Source of the DNA: an uncultured Flavobacteriales bacterium
Lineage (GTDB): Bacteria > Bacteroidota > Bacteroidia > UBA10329
Length of the DNA stretch: 47,895 nt
Direction of reading: 5' to 3'
Assembly: GCA_937900875.1 (NCBI GenBank)
Contig: CALCGD010000136.1
Location: 1 to 47,895 of the forward strand
Shown here: in pieces, positions 39,576-47,708 of the stretch
Layout: each line of letters begins with the position of its first letter
Numbering within the stretch: the stretch's first letter is position 1
Translations under genes and position numbers: made by a program
Notes under the pieces: generated by a model
Told to the model about the DNA's origin: nothing
Database searches by the model: none
What the model saw: the letters and a program-made list of their open reading frames with translations, nothing else

Positions 39576-42500
39576 ATGGTGTTGTCGGCTCGATTGACTT
39601 TCTTTTTCTCCTTCTTCCTATTGGCCTTCCAAGGATTTGGACAGGTGAGCTTTGATAGTCAAGAGGAGCTCGAAAAAGCGGCTAATGAGTTTTTTGAATC
39701 GGAAGATTACAATAACGCTAAGCCTCTTTTTTCCCAATTGCTGAGTAAAGATGCCTTAGATCCTAACTATAATTATCGTTTTGGGGTGTGCATATTGTAT
39801 ACCGAGGCAGACCCTCTGAAGCCACTTCCATACATCGAAGGTGGCGCGAGCACGAATGGAGTAAATAAAGAAGCGCATTATTATTTGGGCAAAGCCTATC
39901 AGTTTAATTACCGATTTGACGATGCCATCGGAGCATTTCAAAAGGCAAAAACAGCTGGTTATCAGAAACTTAAAGTTGATTTAGATAGAAGCATTGCCGA
40001 ATGTTTGAATGGGAAACTGCTCTATAATGCCGCTGTCGAATTTAAGCCGGCATCCGAAAAAGAAGTATTAGCAAGTGAGTTTTACAGGCCGTACGATTTT
40101 AGAAAGTTGAAAGGCAAAGTGATTCCAATGCCGCCTACTTTCAAAACGAAGTATGATGAGAAAAACCTTTTTGGAACTGTAGTTTATACTCCCCTGAATA
40201 GCACTGTTTTGGTGTATGCTAGTTATGGAGAAGATGGCGCAAACGCCAAAGACTTGTACAGAGTAAACAGACTTCCTTCGGGAGATTGGGCATTGCCACA
40301 AAGATTGCCAGAAGCGATTAATACCGCTTATGATGAGGACTACGCCTATTATGATGAGGATTCTCAGACCTTGTTTTTTGCATCAAAAGGGCACAATACA
40401 ATGGGTGGATATGATGTTTTTAGCTCCAATTTTGATGCGGAGACAAACAAATGGTCTAAGGCCGTAAACCTACAGCATCCAATAAACTCGCCTTATGACG
40501 ATTTCCTATACGCAAGTGACCCTGATGGAAAGGTTGCGTTTTTTACCACCGCCAGAAATACTGCCGAGGGCAAACTAAGAGTCTTTAAAACACTTCTTTA
40601 CGACCCACAGCAGGTTGAGCTTTCGATAGTAGAAGGTACGTTTGAGGATATGACGGATAGCGTCTACAATTATATGTCGGCCACCGTTTTTGACCCAACA
40701 ACTAACCAAGTGGTGGGTAAGTACAGAAGTCATAAAGAAACAGGTAAATACTTGCTGATTCTTCCGCCTCAGAATGACTACGTAATGGACGTTGGTCCAA
40801 AGGAAGCTGAAGGATTTAAGTTTGATTTGGACGTTCCTCAGCATGAAGCATTTAAGTCTCTAAGTCAAGGAATTAGGTACGAATCAACAACTGATAAAGG
40901 AACTGTTACTATCACAAATTATTTCGATGCTGCTGGAAATCCAGACTCGTTAGAACGTGCTGAAAGCCTATCTCTTAATGAGGTTAATTCTAAGATGGTG
41001 GCTATGCCAGACCCTGCAGAAATACTGGCAGCTAGAGAAAAAACGGCTAAAAGTGAAGCAGATGTTCTATCTGCTGCGAATGCTGTAAAAACCGAAGAAG
41101 CAGCTAAGCTTAAGGCAAAGAAAGAGGAAGAGGAGCGCGCAGGCGCTTTAGCAAAAGAGAATGAGTTGGCAGCCGCGGCAAAGTTGAAGATGGAGCAGGA
41201 GGAAGCGGCAAAACAGCAAGCGGCAGCTTTGGCGAAGGAAAAAGAATCAGCGGCAGCAACAAAGTTGAAAGCAGAAAAAGAGGCTGCCGAAAAAGCCGCA
41301 GAACTTGCAAAAGCTCAAGAGCTAGAAAGAAGCGAAGTAGAAAAAAAGAAAGCAGAAGATGCAGCACTTGCTAAGGCAAAGGAATTTGAGTTAGCCGAAA
41401 AAGTGAAGCAACAAGAGGCTGCTATTGCGGCAGAAGCGAATGAAAAAGCAATGGCTGCTGCTGCTAAAACCAGGCAAGACAGTCTAGCGCAAGTTCAATT
41501 AGCGTTAGAAATTGAAAGTGAAGCCGCTGAAGCAGAAGCTGATGCAAAAGCTCTTGCTGCTGCCAAAGCGAAACAAGACAGTTTAGACCAAGTTCAATTA
41601 GCGCTGGAAATTGAAAAGGAAGCAACTGAAATAGAGGCTAATGCTTTAGCTGAAGCGAAGGAGTTAGCAGAAAAAGCGAAGCAACAGGAAGCTGCCGTTG
41701 GTGTAGAAGCCAACGAAAAAGCACTGGCTGCTGCTGCCCAAGCGAAGCAAGATACTTTAGCCGAAGTTCAATTAGCGTTAGAAATCGAAAGTGAAGCAGC
41801 TGAAGTGGAAGATGCGATGTTGGAAAAAGAACAACAAGCGGCTTCACGTAAAGCTGAGATGCTAAAACAAGATAGTGTTGCACGTGCCCAACTAGTGACA
41901 AAAGCAGACGCGGAAAAGGCGTTAAAAGAACTGGAAATAACGCAGCAAATAAAGGATGATGCTTACGCCCAGTTGCAGATTAAAAACCAAGCAATAAAAG
42001 ATAGTCTGGCTGTAGCGCAAAAAACACGAGAAGCAGAATTAGCTGAGGCTAAAAGACTAAAAGCTGAGCAAGACTCTCTTGCAGCAGCACAGCTGGCGGC
42101 AGACCAAGTAGAAAAGGCTCGTTTGGCGCAAATTGACCGAGAGGTTGAGCTTGCCAAGCAACAAGCAATGAAGGATTCATCAGTTCAAATTGCTGCTGAA
42201 GTGAAACTAGCTGAAGAAGAGTCTTTCGCGGAGCTGCTGAAGGAAATGGAGGAGAAGGAAGCGGAATTGTTAGGTCAGCAAACAGAACCTGAAACCGTTG
42301 AAGTGAAGGAACTGGTAGTTGCCACAGAGCTAGTACAGGAAGTTACCACAGAGGAAACTAAAGCGATAGCTGAGAATAACAATCCAGCAGAAGTAAGTGT
42401 TCAGTCTTCAAACACGGAAAATCTATCAGATTCTGACTTGTTTTTGCAAACCATTGCGCGGCTAGAAGACCAGAAAACGCAGCAAGAAAAATTGATTGAA

Positions 42501-44153
42501 GACGAAAACAAGTCTATTGATGAAGCGGAAGAAGCAAAGGTAGCAGCTGCCAATCTAGCTTTAACTGAACAGAGATTAGCTGCTGAAAATGACACTTCGG
42601 CTTCGTGGGTTGAGGAGAAAGAAGCCATTGCAGAAGAGCTTGCAGCAGAAATAACCGACATTGAAAATGAAATTGTAGCACTTAAAAGTGATGCAAATCC
42701 TGCTGATTACTTAGCAGCCTTGAATGAAATGGAAGCTGAAATGGCGGCCCAAGCTAAGGCAAGACCAGATAAAGACTACACGCTTAAGCCATTGGAAAAC
42801 CGCCAAACCAATGGAAAAGAGGTAGACCCAGTGTTGCAGTCTGCTATGGATGCAGATCGGATTGCTTTGGACAAGCACCAAAAAATTGCAAGAGAGAAAG
42901 AGGCAGCGTTGAGAGCTGAGATGCAGCAGGATAAAGATGTCCTTGCGCAAAGTGGGAATAAAGAAATGGCTGCTTTAGACATTAATGAAATCAATGAAGC
43001 TTTAGCGGAGGTTGAGTCTAATCCTGCCAAGCCGGCCAAGGTGGTAGAGGCTACTCCAATGAAAGCTGAAGTTGTGAAGCCTGCAGTTGAAGCCACAACC
43101 ATTGAAGAAGAAGATGAGTTGGTTAAGGACTTGCTTGAAGAAGAATTAGCCGCTGTGGAACAAACAGCAGAGGTTGTAGAAGTACCAACGCCTTTAGTTT
43201 CTGAAGAAACCGTAAGCCTTGAAGAGCCAGTTGTTACGGACGAAGTTGTTCGGGAAGTAGTGGCAACTGAACCAATTGAAGAGGTTGAGCCAGTCCGAGA
43301 TGAAGTGGCAGAAGCCACAAAAGAATTCGAAGCTATTCTTGCCGAAGCCGACAATCTTTTTGAAGAGGAAGTAGAATCGGAAGAGGTTGCAGCACCTGCT
43401 GCGTCTGAAGAATCAGTTCAGGTAGCGGAGGAAATAAAAGAAGAAGCTGAAGTAGCGGTAGAGGAGGTAGTCGCAGCAACAGAGGAAGAAGATGTTGTAG
43501 CAACAGAAGAGGTTGGGGAAGATGAAGAGGCCGTAGTAGAAGCAAAGCCAGTGGTTGAAAAGCCTGCGGCCCGTGTAATTACGGTAGGAACTATTCCGTT
43601 TTTGACGGCTACCATCAGAAACCCAGACAAGAGCAAGCCGAGTTTTACTGCTATAGAAGATGCCGGTTTAAGACGCATGGTAAAACGTATGCGTGCTGAG
43701 GATGTAGGTAGATTGGCGGTAATGAAAAACGTGCGCAATCAGCAGATTGATGCTGGAGACGATGCAAATGCTGCCAAAGAAATTGCAGAAAACCTCAGAA
43801 ATCAGGACGTGTTGGCAAACTCAAACCTAACAGGTAGAGAAGAGTACATACGTCCAGCGTTTGACCGCAGCCAACTGAAGCAAAGAGCAGACGTTTTCTA
43901 CAAGCTTGAGTTTAGAATTAAGGCAAATGGCGTTTCTGAAACCATCTACGAATCAATGGACCCAGAGCTTTCTATGACTTTTGCAATGCCTGAGTTCAAC
44001 TTGTCGTCAGCACATTACACCACGTTGGCAGATGCCAACTCGGGATATAGAGAATATGTAGATAGAGGGTTCGCCAGTGTGAAGATTGTTCCTTATTTGA
44101 AAGGGGCGCCAACTACGTTGTCTGCCGTTGAAGCAATCCCGTTTATCGATTAA
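39576..44153 (+). CDS. Giant exported TPR / PD40 / coiled-coil protein
   Basis: A 1525-residue predicted envelope protein. The ATG at 39576 gives signal peptide MVLSARLTFFFSFFLLAFQGFGQ; the tracked start at 39495 overlaps the divergent gene and adds a non-signal leader. Residues 25-150 are TPR units (ANEFFESEDYNNAKPLFSQLL, HYYLGKAYQFNYRFDDAIGAFQ). Residues 190-380 form PD40-type propeller strands with 'LFFASKGHNTMGGYDVFSS', as in Bacteroidota OmpA/PorE-like proteins. From about residue 475 to 1330 comes an Ala/Glu/Lys/Gln coiled coil with internal repeats, then a very acidic stretch. The last 200 residues are folded-looking and end in 'YTTLADANSGYREYVDRGFASVKIV', resembling a SPOR domain. No OmpA domain is seen. 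Function unknown. Confidence 0.82.
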   Translation: MVLSARLTFFFSFFLLAFQGFGQVSFDSQEELEKAANEFFESEDYNNAKPLFSQLLSKDALDPNYNYRFGVCILYTEADPLKPLPYIEGGASTNGVNKEAHYYLGKAYQFNYRFDDAIGAFQKAKTAGYQKLKVDLDRSIAECLNGKLLYNAAVEFKPASEKEVLASEFYRPYDFRKLKGKVIPMPPTFKTKYDEKNLFGTVVYTPLNSTVLVYASYGEDGANAKDLYRVNRLPSGDWALPQRLPEAINTAYDEDYAYYDEDSQTLFFASKGHNTMGGYDVFSSNFDAETNKWSKAVNLQHPINSPYDDFLYASDPDGKVAFFTTARNTAEGKLRVFKTLLYDPQQVELSIVEGTFEDMTDSVYNYMSATVFDPTTNQVVGKYRSHKETGKYLLILPPQNDYVMDVGPKEAEGFKFDLDVPQHEAFKSLSQGIRYESTTDKGTVTITNYFDAAGNPDSLERAESLSLNEVNSKMVAMPDPAEILAAREKTAKSEADVLSAANAVKTEEAAKLKAKKEEEERAGALAKENELAAAAKLKMEQEEAAKQQAAALAKEKESAAATKLKAEKEAAEKAAELAKAQELERSEVEKKKAEDAALAKAKEFELAEKVKQQEAAIAAEANEKAMAAAAKTRQDSLAQVQLALEIESEAAEAEADAKALAAAKAKQDSLDQVQLALEIEKEATEIEANALAEAKELAEKAKQQEAAVGVEANEKALAAAAQAKQDTLAEVQLALEIESEAAEVEDAMLEKEQQAASRKAEMLKQDSVARAQLVTKADAEKALKELEITQQIKDDAYAQLQIKNQAIKDSLAVAQKTREAELAEAKRLKAEQDSLAAAQLAADQVEKARLAQIDREVELAKQQAMKDSSVQIAAEVKLAEEESFAELLKEMEEKEAELLGQQTEPETVEVKELVVATELVQEVTTEETKAIAENNNPAEVSVQSSNTENLSDSDLFLQTIARLEDQKTQQEKLIEDENKSIDEAEEAKVAAANLALTEQRLAAENDTSASWVEEKEAIAEELAAEITDIENEIVALKSDANPADYLAALNEMEAEMAAQAKARPDKDYTLKPLENRQTNGKEVDPVLQSAMDADRIALDKHQKIAREKEAALRAEMQQDKDVLAQSGNKEMAALDINEINEALAEVESNPAKPAKVVEATPMKAEVVKPAVEATTIEEEDELVKDLLEEELAAVEQTAEVVEVPTPLVSEETVSLEEPVVTDEVVREVVATEPIEEVEPVRDEVAEATKEFEAILAEADNLFEEEVESEEVAAPAASEESVQVAEEIKEEAEVAVEEVVAATEEEDVVATEEVGEDEEAVVEAKPVVEKPAARVITVGTIPFLTATIRNPDKSKPSFTAIEDAGLRRMVKRMRAEDVGRLAVMKNVRNQQIDAGDDANAAKEIAENLRNQDVLANSNLTGREEYIRPAFDRSQLKQRADVFYKLEFRIKANGVSETIYESMDPELSMTFAMPEFNLSSAHYTTLADANSGYREYVDRGFASVKIVPYLKGAPTTLSAVEAIPFID
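41388..41930 (+). repeat. Direct repeats inside the coiled-coil gene (273-bp period)
   Basis: A segment beginning GAG-TTA-GCC-GAA-AAA at 41388 recurs from 41661, a 273-bp (91-codon) step. The copies share ELAEKxKQQEAA, ANEKAxAAAA and QDSLAxVQLALEIESEAAE-type blocks. A third copy of the QDSLxQVQLALEIE block lies between them, so these blocks begin at 41475, 41574 and 41748. Spacings stay in multiples of three, consistent with in-frame duplication. Confidence 0.8.
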
Positions 44154-44204
44154 AAACCTTAACTAGTCTTTCAATTTCATATCTTCATCATCGATTATTA
44201 CAAG

Positions 44205-44519
44205 ATGAACCTAGACCCAACCCTAAACCTTGAGCTCGAAGTAGAGTTTCAGCAAGAGCTGGAACAACTGGTGCAAGCACCAAAGACCTTGGTTATTCAT
44301 AATGACGAGTACAACACATTCGATTTCGTAATCGAGTCGTTGATTGAGGTTTGTCGGCATGAGCCATTACAAGCAGAGCAGTGTACGTTTATTATTCATT
44401 ACAGCGGAAAATGCGCTGTAAAAACAGATGCGTTTAGTCGCTTACAACCTATTTGGGTGGAGATGATTAACCGTGGCCTCACCGCAACCATAGAGGATAT
44501 TCCCATTATTAAATGCTAA
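44205..44519 (+). CDS. clpS: ATP-dependent Clp protease adaptor ClpS
   Basis: A 104-residue N-end-rule adaptor that hands substrates with bulky N-terminal residues to ClpAP (ClpC in some phyla). The core motif is seen as LVIHNDEYNTFDFVIESLIEVC near residue 29, where 'NDEYNTF' forms the N-degron pocket edge, followed by 'QAEQCTFIIHYSGKCAVKT'. The N-terminal 25 residues are acidic and flexible. The final Cys-stop overlaps the nfeD-like start by 7 bases, so clpS, nfeD and floA are probably one unit. No ClpA gene is in the window. Confidence 0.93.
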   Translation: MNLDPTLNLELEVEFQQELEQLVQAPKTLVIHNDEYNTFDFVIESLIEVCRHEPLQAEQCTFIIHYSGKCAVKTDAFSRLQPIWVEMINRGLTATIEDIPIIKC

Positions 44520-44980
44520 TAACTGGAGCCGTTATCGCCTTTCTTCTGCTTGGCGTCTTACTGCTATTGTTAGAAATTGTCTTTGTTCCTGGAACTACCA
44601 TTGTTGGTGTTGGCGGAATTATCCTTTTATCCATCGGTATTTATTTAGCCTACACGTACCTAGGCACCATGCAAGGCCATGTTTCTTTGGCTTCTAGCGT
44701 TGCAATTATTTTCCTCTCGCTTATTGTTCTCTTAAAAGGAGAAACATGGAAAAAGATGGCGCTTGATACCACTGTAGAAGGCAAAAGCGTTCAGCAAGTT
44801 GAGAACATGGTAAAACTTGGAGAAATTGGTAAGACCGTTACTCGCTTAAACCCCGCAGGGAAAGCTATCTTCGGAGACCAAATAATAGAAGTTGATGCCG
44901 CAGGCAAGTTTGTAGATGCCGGTTGCGAGATTGTTGTAACCAAGGTTAGTCAGAACAAAATCATAGTAAAAACCACTTAA
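44513..44980 (+). CDS. NfeD-like membrane protein
   Basis: A 155-residue NfeD-family protein of the short type: three or so transmembrane segments (about residues 3-25, 30-50, 58-76) and a C-terminal OB-fold domain '[32 protein letters not shown]'. The GEIGxxxTxLxPxGxxxxxxxxxxxxAxG pattern is the family hallmark. NfeD proteins are partners of flotillin/stomatin proteins in membrane microdomains; the following gene encodes such a flotillin-like protein, 10 bases away. The long NfeD protease domain is absent. Confidence 0.9.
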   Translation: MLITGAVIAFLLLGVLLLLLEIVFVPGTTIVGVGGIILLSIGIYLAYTYLGTMQGHVSLASSVAIIFLSLIVLLKGETWKKMALDTTVEGKSVQQVENMVKLGEIGKTVTRLNPAGKAIFGDQIIEVDAAGKFVDAGCEIVVTKVSQNKIIVKTT

Positions 44981-44990
44981 AAGAACCAAC

Positions 44991-45980
44991 ATGGGCCTAC
45001 CAATTTTAATAGCATTAGTCGTTTTCTCCGTAGTCCTACTATGGTTGTTTTTCTACTACGTACCACTCGGCTTGTGGATTACAGCCATATTTTCAGGAGT
45101 GCCAGTTGGTATTGGTGCCTTAATTGGCATGCGCTTAAGAAAAGTGCCACCAACGGTTATTGTAAATGCTATGATTAGCGCCACCAAAGCAGGACTTACC
45201 GTAAACCGTGATGCATTGGAAGCACACTATTTGGCAGGAGGAAGCGTGCAGAACGTAACGTTTGCACTTATTTCTGCCGATAAGGCGAATATTCCATTGG
45301 ATTTTAAAATGGCAACTGCCATCGACCTTGCAGGACGAGATGTATTGCAAGCAGTGCAGATGTCTGTAAACCCAAAGGTGATTGATACACCACCGGTTAC
45401 GGCTGTTGCAAAAGATGGTATTCAGCTAATTGCGAAAGCACGAATTACAGTACGCGCCAATATTGCACAATTGGTTGGTGGTGCTGGAGAAGACACCATT
45501 CTTGCCCGTGTGGGCGAAGGGGTTGTTTCTTCTATTGGTTCTGCCGAATCGCACAAAAAAGTATTGGAGAACCCTGATTCAATCTCTAAAGTTGTATTGG
45601 CAAGAGGGTTGGATTCTGGAACGGCTTTCGAGATACTTTCTATTGATATTGCGGATGTAGACATAGGCAAGAACATTGGTGCCGAACTACAAATGGATCA
45701 GGCAGAAGCAGATAAGAACATTGCCCAAGCCAAGGCAGAGGAGAGAAGAGCCATGGCAGTTGCATTAGAGCAAGAGATGAAAGCCAAAGCGCAGGAAGCA
45801 CGAGCCAAAGTAATTGAGGCAGAAGTTCAAATACCACAGGCAATGGCAGAAGCATTTAGAGCAGGCCACCTTGGAATAATGGACTACTATAAGTTTGATA
45901 ATATAAAGGCAGATACAGAGATGAGAAGCTCTATTGCCAAGTCAGGAAGTAAAGGAGATTCTGGAAAGACCTCTAAGTAA
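44991..45980 (+). CDS. floA: Flotillin-like protein FloA
   Basis: A 329-residue flotillin-like (UPF0365/YqfA) membrane scaffold. An N-terminal hydrophobic hairpin (residues 5-50) inserts in the membrane. The SPFH/PHB-like domain follows ([39 protein letters not shown]), then the FloA-specific helical part [25 protein letters not shown], and [19 protein letters not shown] close to the end. FloA forms lipid-microdomain assemblies that organise membrane protein complexes. It pairs with the NfeD-like gene just before it, and a strong hairpin terminator follows, closing the clpS-nfeD-floA unit. Confidence 0.95.
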   Translation: MGLPILIALVVFSVVLLWLFFYYVPLGLWITAIFSGVPVGIGALIGMRLRKVPPTVIVNAMISATKAGLTVNRDALEAHYLAGGSVQNVTFALISADKANIPLDFKMATAIDLAGRDVLQAVQMSVNPKVIDTPPVTAVAKDGIQLIAKARITVRANIAQLVGGAGEDTILARVGEGVVSSIGSAESHKKVLENPDSISKVVLARGLDSGTAFEILSIDIADVDIGKNIGAELQMDQAEADKNIAQAKAEERRAMAVALEQEMKAKAQEARAKVIEAEVQIPQAMAEAFRAGHLGIMDYYKFDNIKADTEMRSSIAKSGSKGDSGKTSK

Positions 45981-45998
45981 TTTCGGCTAACACGAAAA

Positions 45999-46038
45999 AA
46001 CAAAGGCGCGGTGAGTAATCACCGCGCCTTTGTTGCTT
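45999..46038. terminator. Strong hairpin terminator after floA
   Basis: A perfect 16-bp stem AACAAAGGCGCGGTGA / TCACCGCGCCTTTGTT with a GTAA loop; T-rich on the plus side and A-rich before it, so it can serve floA and the convergent lipoprotein pseudogene. Its GGCGCGGT core recurs in the hairpin at 47054. Confidence 0.9.
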
Positions 46039-46084
46039 TTGGCTGTTTTTAGTAGGTAAGGAGATAGGTAATTCTATTCATGGC

Positions 46085-46642
46085 TTAATCAGTCTTTATA
46101 AACCTATGGCGGTAGCGAACGCCTACTTCGTACTCATCTCCTACGTAGAACATTCTAAGCCCACTGATCTGGGCAATGATTGGGTCATCAGGTTCTTCAG
46201 GTACATATGTGTCTACTATCAAACCTCCAAAGCCAGGTGCATCCCACTGATAAAAAAGAGCACGGACCACTGTGTCAGAAGGACCGATAGACGTATGATA
46301 TATCGCTGAATTCCACTCTTTGTAACAGCCAGAAGCAACCACCCCGTTGATGGTAACGTAGATTTCACGGTCATTCACCGTACCATGAACAGATTCTAAT
46401 ACTTCGAACCCAGATTCCGCCTCACCTGGAAACACGGTGTCTGAAATGACCCACTCCTCCTGAATGGAACTCCAGTGCCACTTTATGGTATACAGCCAAC
46501 TCCAACTACCAAAACAGATACTGTCTGCTGGTGTGCTCTATAATTCAACCGTAGCAATGGGGCATGGTTCAGGTTCTTCACAATCATTACAACCTGCCAA
46601 AACAGCTACCGCAACTAATATTAAAATGAATCTACCAACCAT
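46085..46642 (-). pseudogene. Lipoprotein gene interrupted by an in-frame TAG
   Basis: The minus strand from the ATG at 46642 reads MVGRFILILVAVAVLAGCND, a lipoprotein signal with Cys18, then 'CEEPEPCPIATVEL', then TAG (46540-46538). Reading on in the same frame gives 'STPADSICFGSWSWLYTIKW' and runs without break into the tracked ORF, which the track could only begin at a GTG (46435). The whole frame has 184 sense codons plus the internal stop. Either a single base change broke the gene, or this is a sequencing error. The mature part is strand-rich ('EIYVTINGVVASGCYKEW', 'RALFYQWDAPGFGGLIVDTYV') and its family is unknown. Confidence 0.7.
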
Positions 46643-46699
46643 ACATTAAAAATAAGCCATAACTGAACAATGTGTTTATGGGTTGCAATACAATAGTTC

Positions 46700-46803
46700 T
46701 ATCTTTTTACGGTCTGGTTGCCGTGGGCTTGGCTCAAAAGGTAAATACTTCGTGGCCTAGCTAGCCGATTAACCTCCTAGGTTTCCAAAACCTAGGAGGT
46801 TTT
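46700..46803 (+). ncRNA. Possible small RNA in the intergenic region
   Basis: On the plus strand TATCTTTT (46700-46707), one base from the -7 consensus, precedes about 60 bases with no ORF and then a strong terminator (46771-46803). The segment GGGCTTGGCT ... AGCTAGCC can fold into a hairpin. No gene upstream on this strand needs the terminator, so a short RNA would explain it. No known RNA family is recognised; this is inference from signal order. Confidence 0.3.
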
Positions 46804-46810
46804 GTCTTTG
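46771..46810 (+). terminator. Hairpin terminator in the intergenic region
   Basis: Stem AACCTCCTAGGTTT / AAACCTAGGAGGTT with a short loop, followed by TTTTGTCTTTG on the plus strand. The minus side lacks a U run, so the active direction is plus, although no plus-strand gene precedes it. Confidence 0.7.
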
Positions 46811-46836
46811 ATCTCACCACCTACCAACAGCACCAC

Positions 46837-46983
46837 CCCGTTGCTACGCTGCAAGCCTCAATTGCAGTAGAGTAAGATTCAATTGTTCCGCTGCACGATT
46901 CAATTGCAGTAGTGTAAGACTCAGTCGCTGTTCTGTAAGGTGCATTTTCCTTAGTGCAACATGAAATTGCGGCCGAGCGAGGA
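46837..46983. repeat. 21-bp tandem repeat (minisatellite), seven diverged units
   Basis: Seven consecutive 21-bp units begin at 46837, 46858, 46879, 46900, 46921, 46942 and 46963; the best-kept are TCAATTGCAGTAGAGTAAGAT and TCAATTGCAGTAGTGTAAGAC. Read on the minus strand within a 56- to 63-codon ORF (46821-46991 or -47012), they encode a heptad of the form S-[YC]-[ST]-x-[AT]-[IT]-E. Whether that ORF is expressed is uncertain: its only ATG is 46991, it has no signal peptide, and its Cys-rich end (GWCCW) matches nothing I know. The unit length being a multiple of three leaves coding possible. Confidence 0.7.
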
Positions 46984-47053
46984 AGAAACATCTCCTTTAA
47001 ATCCTCTACCACTTTAAGGTTTACACCTATGAAGTAACCATTGGGTAAAAAGA

Positions 47054-47083
47054 AAGAGGCGCGGTAATGCTACCGCGCCTCTT
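47054..47083 (-). terminator. Hairpin terminator after the DUF4920 gene
   Basis: A 13-bp stem AAGAGGCGCGGTA / TACCGCGCCTCTT with an ATGC loop. On the minus strand it follows the DUF4920 stop by about 21 bases and is followed by the U-rich CTTTTTACCC. Confidence 0.85.
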
Positions 47084-47104
47084 CTTGCATAAAACCGTCA
47101 AAGC

Positions 47105-47605
47105 TTAGTCAATCAATACACCAGTAGCTTCAAACGTGATAGCTAATTCTGGTTCTGTAATGGCATCAATTTCTTCTTGCGTAGCGTTGGCATCTTCTGC
47201 CAAATGCTTCAAGAAATCAACACTAATGGTATCGTACATTGCCACACCTTTCATGGTAATGGTGCTTCCAGCTGCATCAAGCGGCACAAAAAAGGCGTAG
47301 TCTTTAAAAGATACACGCATCGATTCGCCATCTGCGGTAGGCACTTTCATCCAACAACCTTTTTTCTGGCAGCATTCTTCAATGGTTGTTTTAATTACAA
47401 ATTCGTTTTCAGAAGCATCGTTCATCAACCCAGCAATTTCGCTTGCCGTAATTGCTTCGGTAAATTCAAATTCTTCGCCATACCAACCAGCGTTAGGGTT
47501 TGTTCCTTCGGTGGTTTCGGCAGTTGCATCTCCTTCGTGGTCGTGGTTATGCGAACCGCATGCAGAGAAAAAAACAATAGCAAAAAGGGGCACTAAATAT
47601 TTCAT
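47105..47605 (-). CDS. DUF4920 family lipoprotein
   Basis: A 166-residue lipoprotein. The ATG at 47605 gives MKYLVPLFAIVFFSAC with Cys16; the tracked start lies 32 codons upstream without a signal-like beginning. A His/Asp-rich linker (GSHNHDHEGD) follows the lipobox. The DUF4920 core is EECCQKKGCWMKV near residue 77, with a CC-x3-C pattern, then 'MRVSFKDYAFFVPLD' and 'DAITEPELAITFEATGVLI'. The cysteine cluster suggests metal or redox chemistry, but no function is known. A TACATTTG -7 element is found 25 bases upstream and a hairpin terminator follows. Confidence 0.88.
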   Translation of the reverse strand: MKYLVPLFAIVFFSACGSHNHDHEGDATAETTEGTNPNAGWYGEEFEFTEAITASEIAGLMNDASENEFVIKTTIEECCQKKGCWMKVPTADGESMRVSFKDYAFFVPLDAAGSTITMKGVAMYDTISVDFLKHLAEDANATQEEIDAITEPELAITFEATGVLID

Positions 47606-47629
47606 GATTGTCTGTTTAAAATTTCGCGG

Positions 47630-47637
47630 CAAATGTA
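47630..47637 (-). promoter_or_regulatory. -7 element (TACATTTG) of the DUF4920 gene
   Basis: The minus strand reads TACATTTG, a full TAnnTTTG match, 24 bases before the start at 47605. No TTG lies at the usual distance. Confidence 0.4.
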
Positions 47638-47708
47638 AGATTCTTGCAAATAAGCTGCAGTGACCATCCACACACAACTTTACTATCTTGCCCCATATCA
47701 ATCGTGCT

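Noticed and set aside
42776-43354. 192-codon minus-strand ORF rich in Ser/Thr/Ala (and similar ones at 41963, 42401, 43418)
   Set aside because: These are shadows of the repetitive Glu/Ala coiled-coil codons on the other strand; the composition simply mirrors GAA/GCA-type codons.
46464-46649. 61-codon plus-strand ORF opposite the interrupted lipoprotein
   Set aside because: It is antisense to the lipoprotein signal-peptide frame and shows no recognisable sequence.
46837-46983. CRISPR array
   Set aside because: Units are 21 bp head-to-tail with no spacers between them, and there are no cas genes.
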